Source of the DNA: Stratiolaelaps scimitus
Lineage: Eukaryota > Arthropoda > Arachnida > Mesostigmata > Laelapidae
Direction: 5' to 3'
NCBI GenBank assembly: GCA_019614645.1
Contig: JABWDB010000007.1
Span: 6,647,501-6,711,500 of the forward strand
Length of the DNA stretch: 64,000 bases
Part shown: positions 11,197-23,300 of the stretch, piece by piece
How positions within the stretch are numbered: the stretch's first letter is position 1
How the letters are laid out: every line of letters starts with the position of its first letter
Made by a program: the position numbers and the translations under genes
Notes under the pieces: generated by a model
The model's database searches: none
What the model was told of the DNA's origin: nothing
What the model saw: only the letters and a program-made list of their open reading frames with translations

Positions 11197-13563
11197 TCAG
11201 GCGTGAGCCGATCATGAAGTGTAAACGGAAATGAGCACGTACAAATTTCAAGCTGGCTTGCCTTCGTACAGCTGGATATTTCCCCGAGTGAAGCGGTTTA
11301 GCTGTCACGAATTAATTGACAGTGCATTCGGAAATGCGGATAACGCGCACTGCGTAGAGCTATCGCAAGGCCCCGCCATGGGCATGGCCCACGATGGAGA
11401 CCCGGGCGACACCCGTTCTGATTTGATTTTTGGCGACTGCATTTGATACAAAATTAACTTGCTAAAATCAACGTTCAATGATCTATTGATGGAAAGTTTT
11501 CACAACAATTTCCTAATAAGTCTGCCTGTATCAAGTACGTCCCACCCGTCATAAAGGGTTCTACCATACCTCCATACATACATGCCCGTTTAGTATCGCG
11601 TACCAACTCAACAATGAGCACAACGAGCACAAATAAAGTTTAGAATGTATGTCCACCTGCGGGATCACTTAAGCGAGCCCTTCTCGTTCGCATGGTCATA
11701 AGCAGTCACCGTTCACATATTAACTTTTCTCCGCCCGAGCGTTGCGAGTGCGTTTCACGGACATTTAGTTCGTTCCTTTAAACAGAACGAAATCATCTTA
11801 TCGAGTCGTTTAGCGCCGTCGGAGCTCGTTACGGCTATATACCGAGTCTACTCTCAGCTAGCTTCCTTGCCATCCACCTTACCCAGTTCGGAGTTTATCG
11901 GAACGGCAGATCGACGTGCGAAGAAGGGTTCGCTGGTTGCTCGCCGCATCCGGCCTTTCGGCGTTCACCCTCGAGACGAACGAGAACAGCCCCGTGAAAT
12001 AATCATTATCAGGGCACATCTCACCCCTGGACACACCCCTGTTCACCCCGCACTCTAGCTAAGACGCCCAATCGTCGTTGTTGGCCCCAGTGCAAGGACT
12101 CCCCCATCCACATCTGCCAGGAGAGTCAATAAAGCGAGGAACTTGAATAGCGCGGCGGGGGGAAGGGGGGTCGAGGCGTTCGCGGAGGACCCCAAGCGGC
12201 CGAGAGCGAAAGATAGCATGCGGTTCCTTTTTCCATTTGTCGCAGCTGCTACCGCCACCTGTGGGAAACGAATGACGACCACTACCGGCGACGACAACGA
12301 GCGACGACCAGCACGGACCGAGCAAGATTTCCCACCTCCCGTCGTTGCTCGCAGCAGTTTTCTTTCTTCCAAACTAATAAACCATCTTCTTGCTAGAGGG
12401 GGAAGCCTTGCAAAGGCTATGCAGCTGACGGAAGGCAGCAGAAGGGCTAAGGATTGCCTAGAGTGCTTATGAGCAAATACAAGGCGCCGCCCTCGACCAC
12501 AGCTAGGTACACATATAGGGAATTATTCGGTTCGATTACCTGTTATTGAGATTAATATGTGTAAAAATCGATCAAAGTCGACTCATGATAATCGACTGAT
12601 CGTCTATGTGGCAGAGATATATTGTGCAGTTGACCGTGTTGTACATTGTCTCAGGAAATGATCGCCATCAGTATCGAAGGCGGGTCTTGCGCACTGTGCA
12701 GTCTCCAATAGTTCGTGAGCGATGATAATCTATCACGAGTCGTGAATTTATGCAGCTTGTGCAATGAGGGTGACTTCAAGAGGACACTTTAAATTCGATT
12801 AATGATTGTAGCCTGAGTTATTATATTACACGCACCATACGTATTATGGTACTGTAACATGAACCCTCACAGGTTATGCAGGCTTTTCTTTCTACTTTGA
12901 TTTCCGTAAAGACGTGCATTCGCCGAACGTAAGTACGAGCTTATTAGCTCTCACTTTCTCTGGTACGTACCACAACAAGCTAATTTAGCTGGGAGCACAC
13001 ATTAGCGCACTGTTAAGTGGCTAACAGCAGCTAAGAAATATACCGAGCTCAGCGGTTTCACTTAGCAAATCGACCGTTCTAGCCTCGTAAAGTCTAGTCA
13101 AGCAGTGGAAGCCCACGGGAGACCAACAAAATGTGCGACGGTAGTCGAAAGCCTTACTTGCCAACCGTGTGCGAAATCCCGTCATGGATATGGGTTTGGG
13201 GTCGGTGTTTCAGCCGCCAAGAAACTTGACGTCAAGAACAACCCAGCTGATTACTTACAAGAGATTCCTTATATAATCACCATCTGTCAAGAATCAAGCA
13301 ATATTAACAAAATGCTGGAAGCATGCTCTAGCCAGACTTCCAAGTCCAATCAAGCTGCGCCCGCCTAGATCAACACAGGGGGCAAACATTTCCATTGGCA
13401 TATAGTGCGTGGTGTTTTATATGTAACTGCAATGCTCTGTGTGAAGTTGGTTTGTGTATGTGTACATAGCCGTCATGTGTCGATGGGTGTCTTTCAGCCG
13501 TCCTTATGCGTGTGTCCGTGGGTCCAGTGAGATGCTGGGTCCACTGAGAGACTGACCACTGAC

Positions 13564-13674
13564 CTGTAACAAAAGTTGCCCCTCGAGAGCCAAAAGAGCT
13601 CGGTGTCATTTGTACTCTTCCCCGCAGAGGGGTCGCAGCGCAGGTACTTGATGTCGGACACTCTCCGCTCAAAT
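13564..13674 (-). CDS. CUB/lectin gene exon: entry to C-type lectin domain
   Basis: This 111-bp exon encodes residues 376-411, with a pyrimidine-rich acceptor (CTCCTATTCCAG) and donor GTCAGT in phase 2. The peptide FERRVSDIKYLRCDPSAGKS leads through an NDT sequon to FWLSRGNFCY. Cys410 in NFCYRVF is the beta-1 cysteine that opens the C-type lectin fold. The exon begins with one base completing an arginine codon with the 14.2-kb exon and ends two bases into another arginine codon completed at 9.42 kb. Confidence 0.87.
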
Positions 13675-14224
13675 CTGGAATAGGAGAAAAAACACACGAT
13701 TTTGTTACTCATATACAGCTCCACTGTGAGTAGAATTTCTGTTAGAAAGCTGTACAAAAAACAAATAGAGAACGCCTATTCAAAGGCGCGTCGGGGGTAC
13801 CATCTGCAGTGACCATCAATAATGCGCGCTCGATTAAAGTGCTGTAATTATTTGGCAAATTTCATCTTTTCTTTGTTTGTAGAGGATTATTATCGCTTGG
13901 CGGTTAGCGTTTTGTTTTGAAGAGGAGAAAATCTTCTTCAAACGAACGGAGACGCTACTAGAGACGTTCGAATCTGTATCAAAAATGGACCGATCCAGCC
14001 CAGGGTTGACGGGTGGATGACAAGATGCCTCCGCCCCGTTGAAACGATCCAACATTGACTGTGGTCTCTCTCTCTTCCCCGGACTCGGCACGCTATTCAT
14101 TATTTCAATATCCGGGAAGATGTGCAACTGAGCCGGCTAATGTCCATAGTCAAATTTGATCCAAGTATAATACGCGCTACAAGACTCAGCGTAAATAATA
14201 ATAGTAATCATAATAGCAACCTAC
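13675..14224 (-). other. Intron (550 bp) of the CUB/lectin gene
   Basis: Bounded by a GTAGGT donor and a CTCCTATTCCAG acceptor on the minus strand. Nothing further is recognised in it. Confidence 0.75.
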
Positions 14225-14366
14225 CGAGCGCAGAAAGCGAGTCTGCGAAGCGGGCTGGCCCGTCCATGGATACGCAGTCGCCAGACGCTCTCGGACGAGT
14301 CGAAGGCCCCCAACGATGAGGTGCCCAACACTTCTGATGTCCACTCGCCACACAAGCGGGTGCGGC
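14225..14366 (-). CDS. CUB/lectin gene exon: cysteine-containing linker
   Basis: This 142-bp exon encodes residues 329-374. It has a strong acceptor (TTTTCTTCTTGCAG) and donor GTAGGT in phase 2. All three frames are locally open; the frame is chosen because only it joins both neighbours in phase. The peptide starts RTRLCGEWTSEVLG and continues SSESVWRLRIHGRAS to AFCA, with cysteines at 333 and 373. It may contribute the last strand of the CUB domain or a separate disulfide-linked linker. The upstream intron is 18 kb with symmetrical phase 1, so an undetected extra exon in between cannot be excluded. Confidence 0.78.
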
Positions 14367-17300
14367 CTGCAAGAAGAAAACACATAGGATAAAGGATTTA
14401 GTTCACCATGAATTAATGATCATATACGAATAAGGTGCGTGTAGATAATGTGGACGCAAGCCAACAATGCAGCGTATATATCGGTACGTATGCGGTACTG
14501 CGGCCACCGCTATGAGAAGACTCATCAGCGAAGCTCCCTTCGTATCTCGACTCAAATTTGTGATGCGAAGGCATAACGACTTCAGTATTGACAGCCCAAC
14601 CAGTGGATCTATGACTTATTGACGAGTCAAGTGTTACTTTTGGCTAGCTTTTGCTCTTTGTGCACTTGTACATAAAGTCTGGGTGGCTCGTATGGCCCAA
14701 AGTAGGAGGATATCCTTTAGTATCGGCTGCGCACGCCAGTACACTCGAACCATCTAAACGTACCAGTAAATTTCGATTCCTAAGTATTGCAACACACAAG
14801 TAAAGTATGCCGCCTAAAAAAAAAAACCGATCATTTTGTGTGCAAAAACAGTGCACGTCCACTGTCTTTCATGATTAAGTGGAGCATACAGACCCATTAT
14901 CGCTGGCCCTTGCGGATAATAGGTACAGGAAAGCTGAAATAAAGCAGGTTCATGTGGGCGACGAGGGTAGACCGCTAACCACCAGCAGAACCGTCAAGCG
15001 TTTAGGCTCCCGTTTCAAACATGCACACTCACAATGGTTGTATTAAGGACTATGACCCCGCATCCGTACCTACATAATTGCGGCTAATTACCCCCCGAGG
15101 AAACATGAGCTCGTGGCTCTGCGGGTGAATGGTTGGTCGGCCTGCTGTAATAGCAGCTTTATCATTTACACGGTTTTCGGCTTGCCACACGTCGTTAGCG
15201 CTCATATTGGCTCGCGTCTTGTGTTTCTCAGTCAGTTGCGAAGTGTCGATATCAATCGGGAGCCTTCTTCTAGTTCGTTCAATGCTCAATATATTCACTA
15301 AATAGAAGCGTACGTGTACACACGCACACAGATACACCTACTGGATGTTTATGTAGAAATAATAACGTGTACGCTTATAAAGCATACTTACATAGAATGT
15401 TCTGTGAAAAAACAGGTATAAAAATGGCCAGGCTTAGCTTAGGTACATTTATGTATGCTCAGAATAACGGCGATTATGGTCAATACCAATGATACAACAT
15501 CCTCGAAACCTCAGATCTTCTTAAACCCGATCATGTGCTAGCTAGCTGACTCTTGGCATATTTGTAGTATTTTTCATTTACGAATTTCTATTTAATGTTA
15601 CGCAACGATCCTGTACTACAACAGCAGTGTGGCAAGACTTCAACAACTCTAATCTAATATAGGACACATTTCCCACGCTTGAGATTGAGAAGGAAATTAA
15701 TGATCGACGGAGATGTCAATAATTTCCTACCGAGGTCTTCATCCTCTCAGAATTTGTCTCATAAAAAGAGAGATCGAAAATCTCAAATCTCCCGTGAACA
15801 CGTAGGACAATGCGCATGCGTGTACAGCTATCAAATAGCTGTAGAGTACATACTCTCGCGTGAACATAACCCATTTACGCCATTGCACCGTTCCCTTTTA
15901 CTGTTCCAAACGCATTTGTTCCAAACCCCCAAGAGTTTTATCTTCCTTCTTCTTTTCCTCGTCGTCTGCAACGCCCCACAACCATCCCGTGATGTGTGGG
16001 CGACCATGAATGCTTTCTGCGACCCCCATCTGTATGTAATACAAAGTGTCCCTCTTAAGTTCTTATCGAATTGTAAACACACCATGTGTGAATCTCGTCG
16101 CACTCATCACAACGACTCCGTTTGTCGCTGCATGTGTATGGTCGTGTGTGTTGTCGAAATGCTAGACTGAAATGCCCCCCGTCGAATCCCTCCCTCAGTG
16201 TCTCTCAGTTCCTTGCAGAAGATCTCGGATCTCTCCATCCTCCGTGAATTTGGAGAATCAGTGTCGCGATGAGGCATAAAATGCTGTTCGCTCGCAGGGG
16301 CAAGACAGCGACACAGAGAGACAGAGAGGAGTAGCGTGATCGAAAGGGGAAGGCCAACCGAGCAGGCATTCGAGGAGGTGCCGGTGGAACAGCGGTTATA
16401 TCGGTCAAGTCGTCACAAGCAACTGATACAACTCATAGACACCCTAGAAAGAGAGAGAGAGAGAGGACACATTCGCAGCGTCGCCCTACCGTCCCGAGTT
16501 TTATCTTAGTGCATGAGGATGGACACCCACGCGGCTTCGAACTGGCGACGACTAACTCGCTATGAGAACCATGCGAGAACATAAGCTGTTGCAACGACGC
16601 CCTCCATCTTGCCGTTGCCTACGTTGAAGGCTTGTTGCGGGCTGAGGTCCGACTTGTGCGCATCATCCACCAGAGCCTCCTGGCTCTTACGTTCACGTTT
16701 GTGGCCACTGACCACGTCCCACGGACAAGTGCCGGCCAGAATCGCCACCGCGGCCGCGATCGAGGCCGATCGAGACCACTTGATAAATAATACAACAGCG
16801 ACATACCGCAACGATGATGACATCGCCGTCGTGCTGGCCCCGTCGAACGAACTGCTGAACAGCATCGGGCGGCAACCGTCGGCCTCCGTCGAGCAATATT
16901 ATACTACAGCTACGGGGAAAGAGCTCGGACGCAGATGGCACACGCAGCTGAAATCTACAGCGCTCGCCGCTAAAGTGGCGAAGCGGTATCCGGCGGAGTT
17001 GCACATGAGGGATTTGGTATATGCAGTTATTTAAACTGCCGAAGATGTTACGATCTTAGCTATGATAGCTCCCACAGACGAAAGCTTCGCCATCCGTCGG
17101 TTACCACTGACAATTTGGCGTCTCCGTGAGTTATTGATGCAGTTCAATATTGTCGGCTGCAGAACATGAGGCGAGTCATATATACACACACACACACACG
17201 CAAACATCAGATTATGCATTCCACTGCAGCGGATGTGCTGCAGTATGAATGAAAGTAATCGCGAAGTTCTTCTGAGGGAGAACGGACAGCAGAAGAGGAC

Positions 17301-17415
17301 ATATGTGTATTCGCCGCTCGATGTCAGCCAGCGGTAAAATAGAACAAAGTTAATCTATATCATCGTTCCGGCGATTTCGCAAAGTCCACGAACCAAACGG
17401 CAACTGCAGATAGCG

Positions 17416-17453
<38 letters not shown>

Positions 17454-18599
17454 GACTTTTATCATTCGTTGAGACTCGAGATTTACAGCAGATAGGCGAA
17501 TGGGCGGATAGAGGATAGAAGATTTGTGTCAGCGACAACAGGAGCCTCGGAGCCTAGTCCCCCCCGTCCGACATGGCGCGTTCGAAACATGAATATTTTA
17601 TTCTGTTGCACGCAGATTGTTTTGCTGTACGAGGGTCGTTCTTATTCATGGAAATGTCGACGAAGGGTGCCGCTCGGCCAGACTTCATCGAACTATCGTT
17701 GGTATATGCCACGGCATTGAGCCAATATGTGAGATTAAGCCTGCGGCTCGTTCTCCAGTGTCGATGCTTCTGGCCAGGCTATCCGTGAAGTCAAACTGCC
17801 TGCAGAGGAGATGTTAGGCCTATTTTCCTAGCAAGGTTTGAGGGAATAATGGTCACGCATCCCTGCATTCTTATAAGGGTCTTGTGTACGATGTGTATGC
17901 CGCCCTAATTAGACGAGACATGGGCTGCATATAATGTGCACGTGCGCCTCATCTAGCGTTTAGGTAAGGCGTCCTTCAATAGACTGAACAATTCATCCGT
18001 GCATTTAACAAATTATGAATCTTGTCTATATGAAAACCTGTCTCGTGCCTATCTCTTACATGGGCATAGACTCGTCAATTCTCTAGATCATTACAACTTT
18101 CCAATAATGAATATACACACCCAATGTACATGCATTTTCGAAACCAGCATTTTTTAATGTGTGATGCTTTATTGTTTTTATTTTCACTTGACAATCCTCA
18201 CACGTTTGTTATGCGAATACGAAAATCAAATAGAAAAGTTTAATTCGTCCAACAGACAAATATCGTGAGGATTATCGATTTGAGGTAATTTTTTGCTTGC
18301 GTCTTAATCCGAGATCTCTCTATCCTGCTTCCACTATGATGCTTGGTGCAAAATAAAGTCAACGCAACTTTGTTCACTACTATGACACGTATCCCAGCGC
18401 TTTGCTGCTAGCGATATATGGACATTGTTTTGAATCTAACTTGTGCCTTTATCTGGCCATTAACGGGGTAACAACAAAAACCATGTGGCCCCTGATTAAA
18501 ATCCAAGAGTAATTGATTTCACTTACTCTTTATTAACATACGACCTCGGCTTCGTCCTTTCATAATAACGTATTCATTGTTTGGACGTTCACGAAGCCG
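14367..18599 (-). other. 18-kb intron, first part
   Basis: No gene is assigned. A GC-rich segment at 16.55-17.03 kb carries overlapping open frames on both strands, including a 141-codon plus frame at 16609-17034, none recognised. Simple repeats: (GA)n at 16447-16466, (CA)n at 17184-17199, (CT)n at 17415-17450. Confidence 0.5.
17415..17450. repeat. (CT)n microsatellite
   Basis: A pure CT run of about 36 bp, purine-rich on the minus strand. Confidence 0.9.
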
Positions 18600-20300
18600 A
18601 AGGCGAACAGCCGCGAGAGCCTGCTACAAATATCCTCATCCCATTCCTTCCCAACCCCTCGGATTGTTCGTGCCCCGCAGGCAGGTCCCATCGTAAAATG
18701 ATCACCAGCGGGCCCAACTGATTCTACCTAGTCGGTAACCTCACAGAGGCGGCATTTGCTCCGTTGAGCTTTGGGTGGGTCCAATATAGCGGCTCAACCT
18801 TCTTGTGTTCCGAGGCTCCTTGCTGAGCGTCGGTGTCTTGCTGCATTCTTAACTATCACGGAGATGCTTCCTAGCAGATTTCGTGCGCCCGGTAACAGGA
18901 AACTGGCGCCGCGTCCGAGGAGCGATACGTCACCCGGCCCGTGTAGGCGGGTTGCCTAGACGCAATGTTAGACGATTATAGTTCTCACGATTACAGTTGC
19001 GCTGGTGGGTCGGCCAGCCATGTGCCTTCGCTGCGCCACAAGGAGTGTTACTACGCGTAACGGTTTCAACGTTGCCTTTCGGCCGGTGCGTGATTGTGGG
19101 CTTTCGTTTTGCAAGCCGTTCTGCCCTTCCCCGAAAGCGAAATATAGTGTGCTCTCATAGTGTGTTCATGTACGCACCCGTACCAAAACGAACGGCGTTT
19201 CACACAGCAAACGCTACTCGAGAGCAGCAAACGCTATGCCAATTCCATAGGTCTCGGCGGGCTCGTGTTGGTGATACAGAGATTCGTGCAGTGCTCTTTT
19301 CCTCCAGACTTGTCCCCGTAAACAATAGAACGTATATCTGCGGAGTCGGCTGCCGTCCCATGCAAGCGCCTAGTAGAGGCTCTTCGGTTGTGGGTCGATG
19401 CTGGGTCAGGCGGTCAGGCGTCCCTGCCGTACACTACAGAGACCCTCTTCGTGCTCCATGATGCCTCTGCGCAAAGACTTCAGTCTCGCTCTTCACGGCC
19501 TATATATGTATCCGGTGGGAACAGCGTGCGAGGCGCCTCTGCAATGCCCCATAGGCGGGGCTGCACTTTGTTGCATTTGGCCCGGCGTCGTCAGGCAAAG
19601 TCGTCGTCGTCGTCGTCGACGGCAGGAAAGTGGGTCGTGTGCGGAACCTCGAGCCCAGGTCGTTTTTCCCTGCCACCGCGATCGTCGTGGCGGCAGCTCT
19701 TCCGCCGGTCCCCAGACAGGAAAATGATGATGTGGCGCCGCCTATGGGAGCCCCGCAAGAGCCCGATTTAGAGAGTGACGCAACTTCGCCCCCCCCCCCC
19801 CCCCTGCTCATGGTTCCTTGCTGGCGGGGGCCGTAGTTCATACAACGGCTCGTGACGGCGGTAGCGTCGACGATGCTCGCGTGGTCGTCGGTTGGCAGTC
19901 GCCGGGTGCCGACGGTGGTGTCGTATTGTTTTAATAACCAACCCTCTCTTTCTGCTCTCGTATGTGCTGTTTGCATGCTAAACCAAGGTTCAGCTTCAGT
20001 CGGAAGGCAAGCAGGCAAGCAAGGCTTCCGGCGGAGGCCTCGAGCCTGCACTTGCTTGGCGGCGAAAGGCAATGTATGGAGAGCGTTGGACCCCCTTGTG
20101 GCAGGGGTCCTCCGTGGACGAGCGACTCACGGGCCCTCCGTCAGAAGCCGGCTGACAATGCTATTAGCCGCCGTACCACGTGTTCTGAACCAACGAAGCA
20201 ACGAGGTAGACAACAGTCGAGTCCAGCCGAGTGAAGCTAGAATTGCTCGAATGAGTGTTTAGGTCAGTGTTAAGTTGTTGCCGCGCGTAGAATATTAAGC
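18600..20300. other. GC-rich island in the 18-kb intron
   Basis: Clearly richer in G+C and CpG than its surroundings. It has long overlapping frames on both strands (plus 18997-19461, 19388-19771 and 19852-20262; minus 19500-20072, 190 codons) and a run of 16 C at 19789-19804. Open frames in several phases at once are expected from GC-rich sequence, so none is called as coding. It could be an internal promoter, regulatory element or unknown exon. Confidence 0.45.
19789..19804. repeat. Poly-C tract (16 C)
   Basis: An uninterrupted run of C on the plus strand; the length is likely variable and prone to sequencing error. Confidence 0.9.
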
Positions 20301-23300
20301 AAACGCTAGACACTGATACACTGGGTAGCGCTGCGAGATATCGCAATATTAAACGAAGCAAATTTGACGACTATATTTTGTGCATTCAATCAACCTACTG
20401 GACGCTACCGGCCGCGTCCGAGTGAACTCATGCACTCGTTAGACGTATAGCGGTTCACAATTTCCCGCGCATTTTTATTTAATTAATTGTTAAATTACGA
20501 GCCTATATAAACATTTTTCCAACAACTAGTTTTCTTCCAACGACACTAAAAACGTGATAACGAGAATAGTCAAAGATTCAACGTCGAAGCTTACTCTGTC
20601 TCCTTGCAAGAGCGCCCACAGCAATACCCCGCCGTTGCGAATTGGAAGCGCCTAATGCATCCGAAGATCTATAAAGGCAAATGGGATGTCTGCGCCCGCT
20701 GCTGCGGGGCCGGCTGAGAACCGAATTTTTCATGCCCGAATATCCTGATTTTTACTGACGACGCTCCGTTGTAGCGCGAAGATGGACCACAGAACATATC
20801 GTCTAGTGACATTGTGTCGAACGTGGCTTCTCGCTTTTCTGTGTTGACCCATACAAACGCTCCGATTGAATGGAAGCAGCAGACCTCGTCAAGGAAACGC
20901 CGCAGCAAGATTGTTCGGACACTTTTGAAGATGCTGTGCGTCGACAGGTTTACCTGTTGAACTCGGGTGTTCGTACAAAAAAAAAGTGATTCTCAAATGA
21001 CACTAGTAACGGATGATAATTTTCATAGAAGTATTGAGCAATAATAATCATCAACCAAAACGTCGATGGATGGGTGTATCAATTTACTACATATATATAT
21101 ATTAGCTAAAATATGCTGTCACTCTCCCTATCGATGAATACATTCCATTTTCCACGAAAAGTTGCTTTTAAAATCGTCGCTTCCCTGTATCCAGCCAGCT
21201 TTCATTGCTGCGCGACCGATGCGTGTCGCATTCTACATTGCCGGATGGCTATGTTTTCGCGAGGCATTTTCAGCTGTCTGAGGTTTGCCTTGCATTTCAA
21301 ACAAAAGTTTATCCTGCTTAAAACTTTGACGTTGGTCTCTGCGAAGGCAGCGTTGCGTCTGTCATTCGCTGGGCATTGAAAGGCAATGAAGGAATAGAAG
21401 GTGAGCCCAGGGATTATGCGGGGCGAGCAGCACAATAAATGCACGTTACGGGTGGCGGGACAACTCCCTAACGCCGCTTCAACATTTATCATCTGGCATC
21501 AATAATCGCGATGAGACCGGAACGTCGCCGACGGAAAGACTCGGGCGTCAGCAGCGGCGGCTTCAGAAGCAGAAGCAATAATGAAAGCCTCCCTCCCCGC
21601 CGGCATCTGAATTCGTCAGCTGTAATATAATATAATAGCTAGCGAGTTCACGTCTGCTGGCTCTAGCCCCACCTCGTCGGATGGCCGGCAGCGGGATTTC
21701 AGTGAGGATTTTCTCATCGATCGGGACATTTGTCAACAACTGGGGCGGTATCGGCAAGGTCCCCTCTCCCCAACGGCGTCCTTCCCACCACGATCCATCG
21801 GTGGACAGAGCAGCGCCAGCAGCAGCAGCATGTGGTAAACCTCAACAACGACGTCTCGCTTGTTCCATTTCATTGCGCTGTTACCTTTTATCAGCCTCCC
21901 TGTATCGCAGGACGAAGGGGCGACAAAAGGTGGCGACACCAGCGATACACAAATACATACTAGAGCGGCTGACCCCTACTTCGACGGATGTACGACGCCA
22001 ATGCTTGCCTTTAGACTTGCTCCTCTGCTGTGGTGCTATCGAACGATTGTGAGAGAGAGAGAGAATTCGTCTTAGGAAGCAATGCCGAAAGCAGTTGTAC
22101 CGTGGACGTTAAATGTCGGCTGTGAGTCAGCCCCGTCCTGTCACAGATATAGGGAGAACTTGAGTCGCAGATTCGCTGGATTTCCAAGAGGGGGCCTCGA
22201 AATTTTCCCTGTGAACCGAATACTGGGTGCCTCTGCCCGGAAAACCCACACGTGCGGGCTGTTCGGACTGATTATTCAGAACTTCCAGATTAGCTCAAAG
22301 CTCTGAATAATATTTTCCCCTGGCTATCGAAAGCCTTTCGGCTATTCCAGTATGCAATCTCTTTCCTCTGAATATCATCTTCTTTGGCTCGCTCGCTGTT
22401 TTCAATCCCCTCTACTCAAACTTGGCCTCTCCGTAAATGCAGTCCTACCCAGCACGGGATCGTACCCCGGTATGATCACGTCAGCTGATTAATTGCCGAC
22501 CTAATCAGCGGTAGAATAGTCTAATCGCAACACGCAGATACAACGATACGAGACGATGGTGATATTTAGCCTCTCTTGAATGTTTGCTGGATGCAATTGT
22601 AACAATGTTGTTGTATATTGCATGATTGTAATTCGACTTTTGGCGCGTTGAGGGTGATCTTCCTTTCGTTTCTCTGAGAGTAAGCTTTGACGAGCAGTCG
22701 ATTTCGTGCTTGCCGCCAAATGCACTCTGTGAGTAGATCCGAGTTGAGTAAGTCACACGGTCGCCATACTTCGATTTGCTCTATTTCGGCCGGTGATGAG
22801 GGTGCAATAAGCACAGTATGATCTACGAATATATATATATATATATATCTATATAGTATGAGTGATTTTTATGAAGATTCAATATTTCAAACATGTACTA
22901 ATAGCAAGTTTCCTCTACTATAATATAATGCATTATGCAATTAACTTTATTAATTTCCAACAGCACCAGACTATAGCGTACAAGTCGAGCAAAGTCAATA
23001 ATATGCTGTTTGAAAACGGCTGTACATAGTATAATTAGTCAAAAATGCGCCAAAAAGAGATCAAACTTACGAAATTATCTTAATCTGATGCCTAATTATA
23101 AAGTTACGGAAGGACTCCGTCTGGCGTATAGCAAACACGCACGTGTATTATTCAGCAATTGAGCGTCGGTAGCCATAATAGATAATTGCATCACAGCCTT
23201 GGCTAAACGCTACATATTATACATGGCTGCAAACGCGGCAGGACAGCGTAGTGTTGCATCTTGCGATCCACCGTTCGCATCCGTCGTTCAGTGGTCTATA

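Larger units (their letters stand above)
9421..13563 (-). other. Intron (4.1 kb) with GC-rich blocks
   Basis: Between the lectin exons at 9.4 and 13.6 kb. The block at 9866-10402 is GC-rich with GCN/CAG repeats, and 11.7-12.5 kb is a second GC-rich, CpG-containing block with overlapping open frames on both strands. A small direct duplication lies near 11167-11196. No assigned gene. Confidence 0.5.

Noticed and set aside
11825..11860. TATA-like CTATATA with a downstream TCAG, a possible promoter
   Set aside because: The spacing is short, and such matches are common in AT-rich sequence; no supported transcript follows.
16525..16560. B-box-like GTTCGAA on the minus strand, possible tRNA
   Set aside because: No A box or foldable cloverleaf at the right distance.
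19500..20072. 190-codon minus-strand frame
   Set aside because: GC-rich island with several frames open at once, low-complexity Gly/Thr/Cys content and no splice or domain support.
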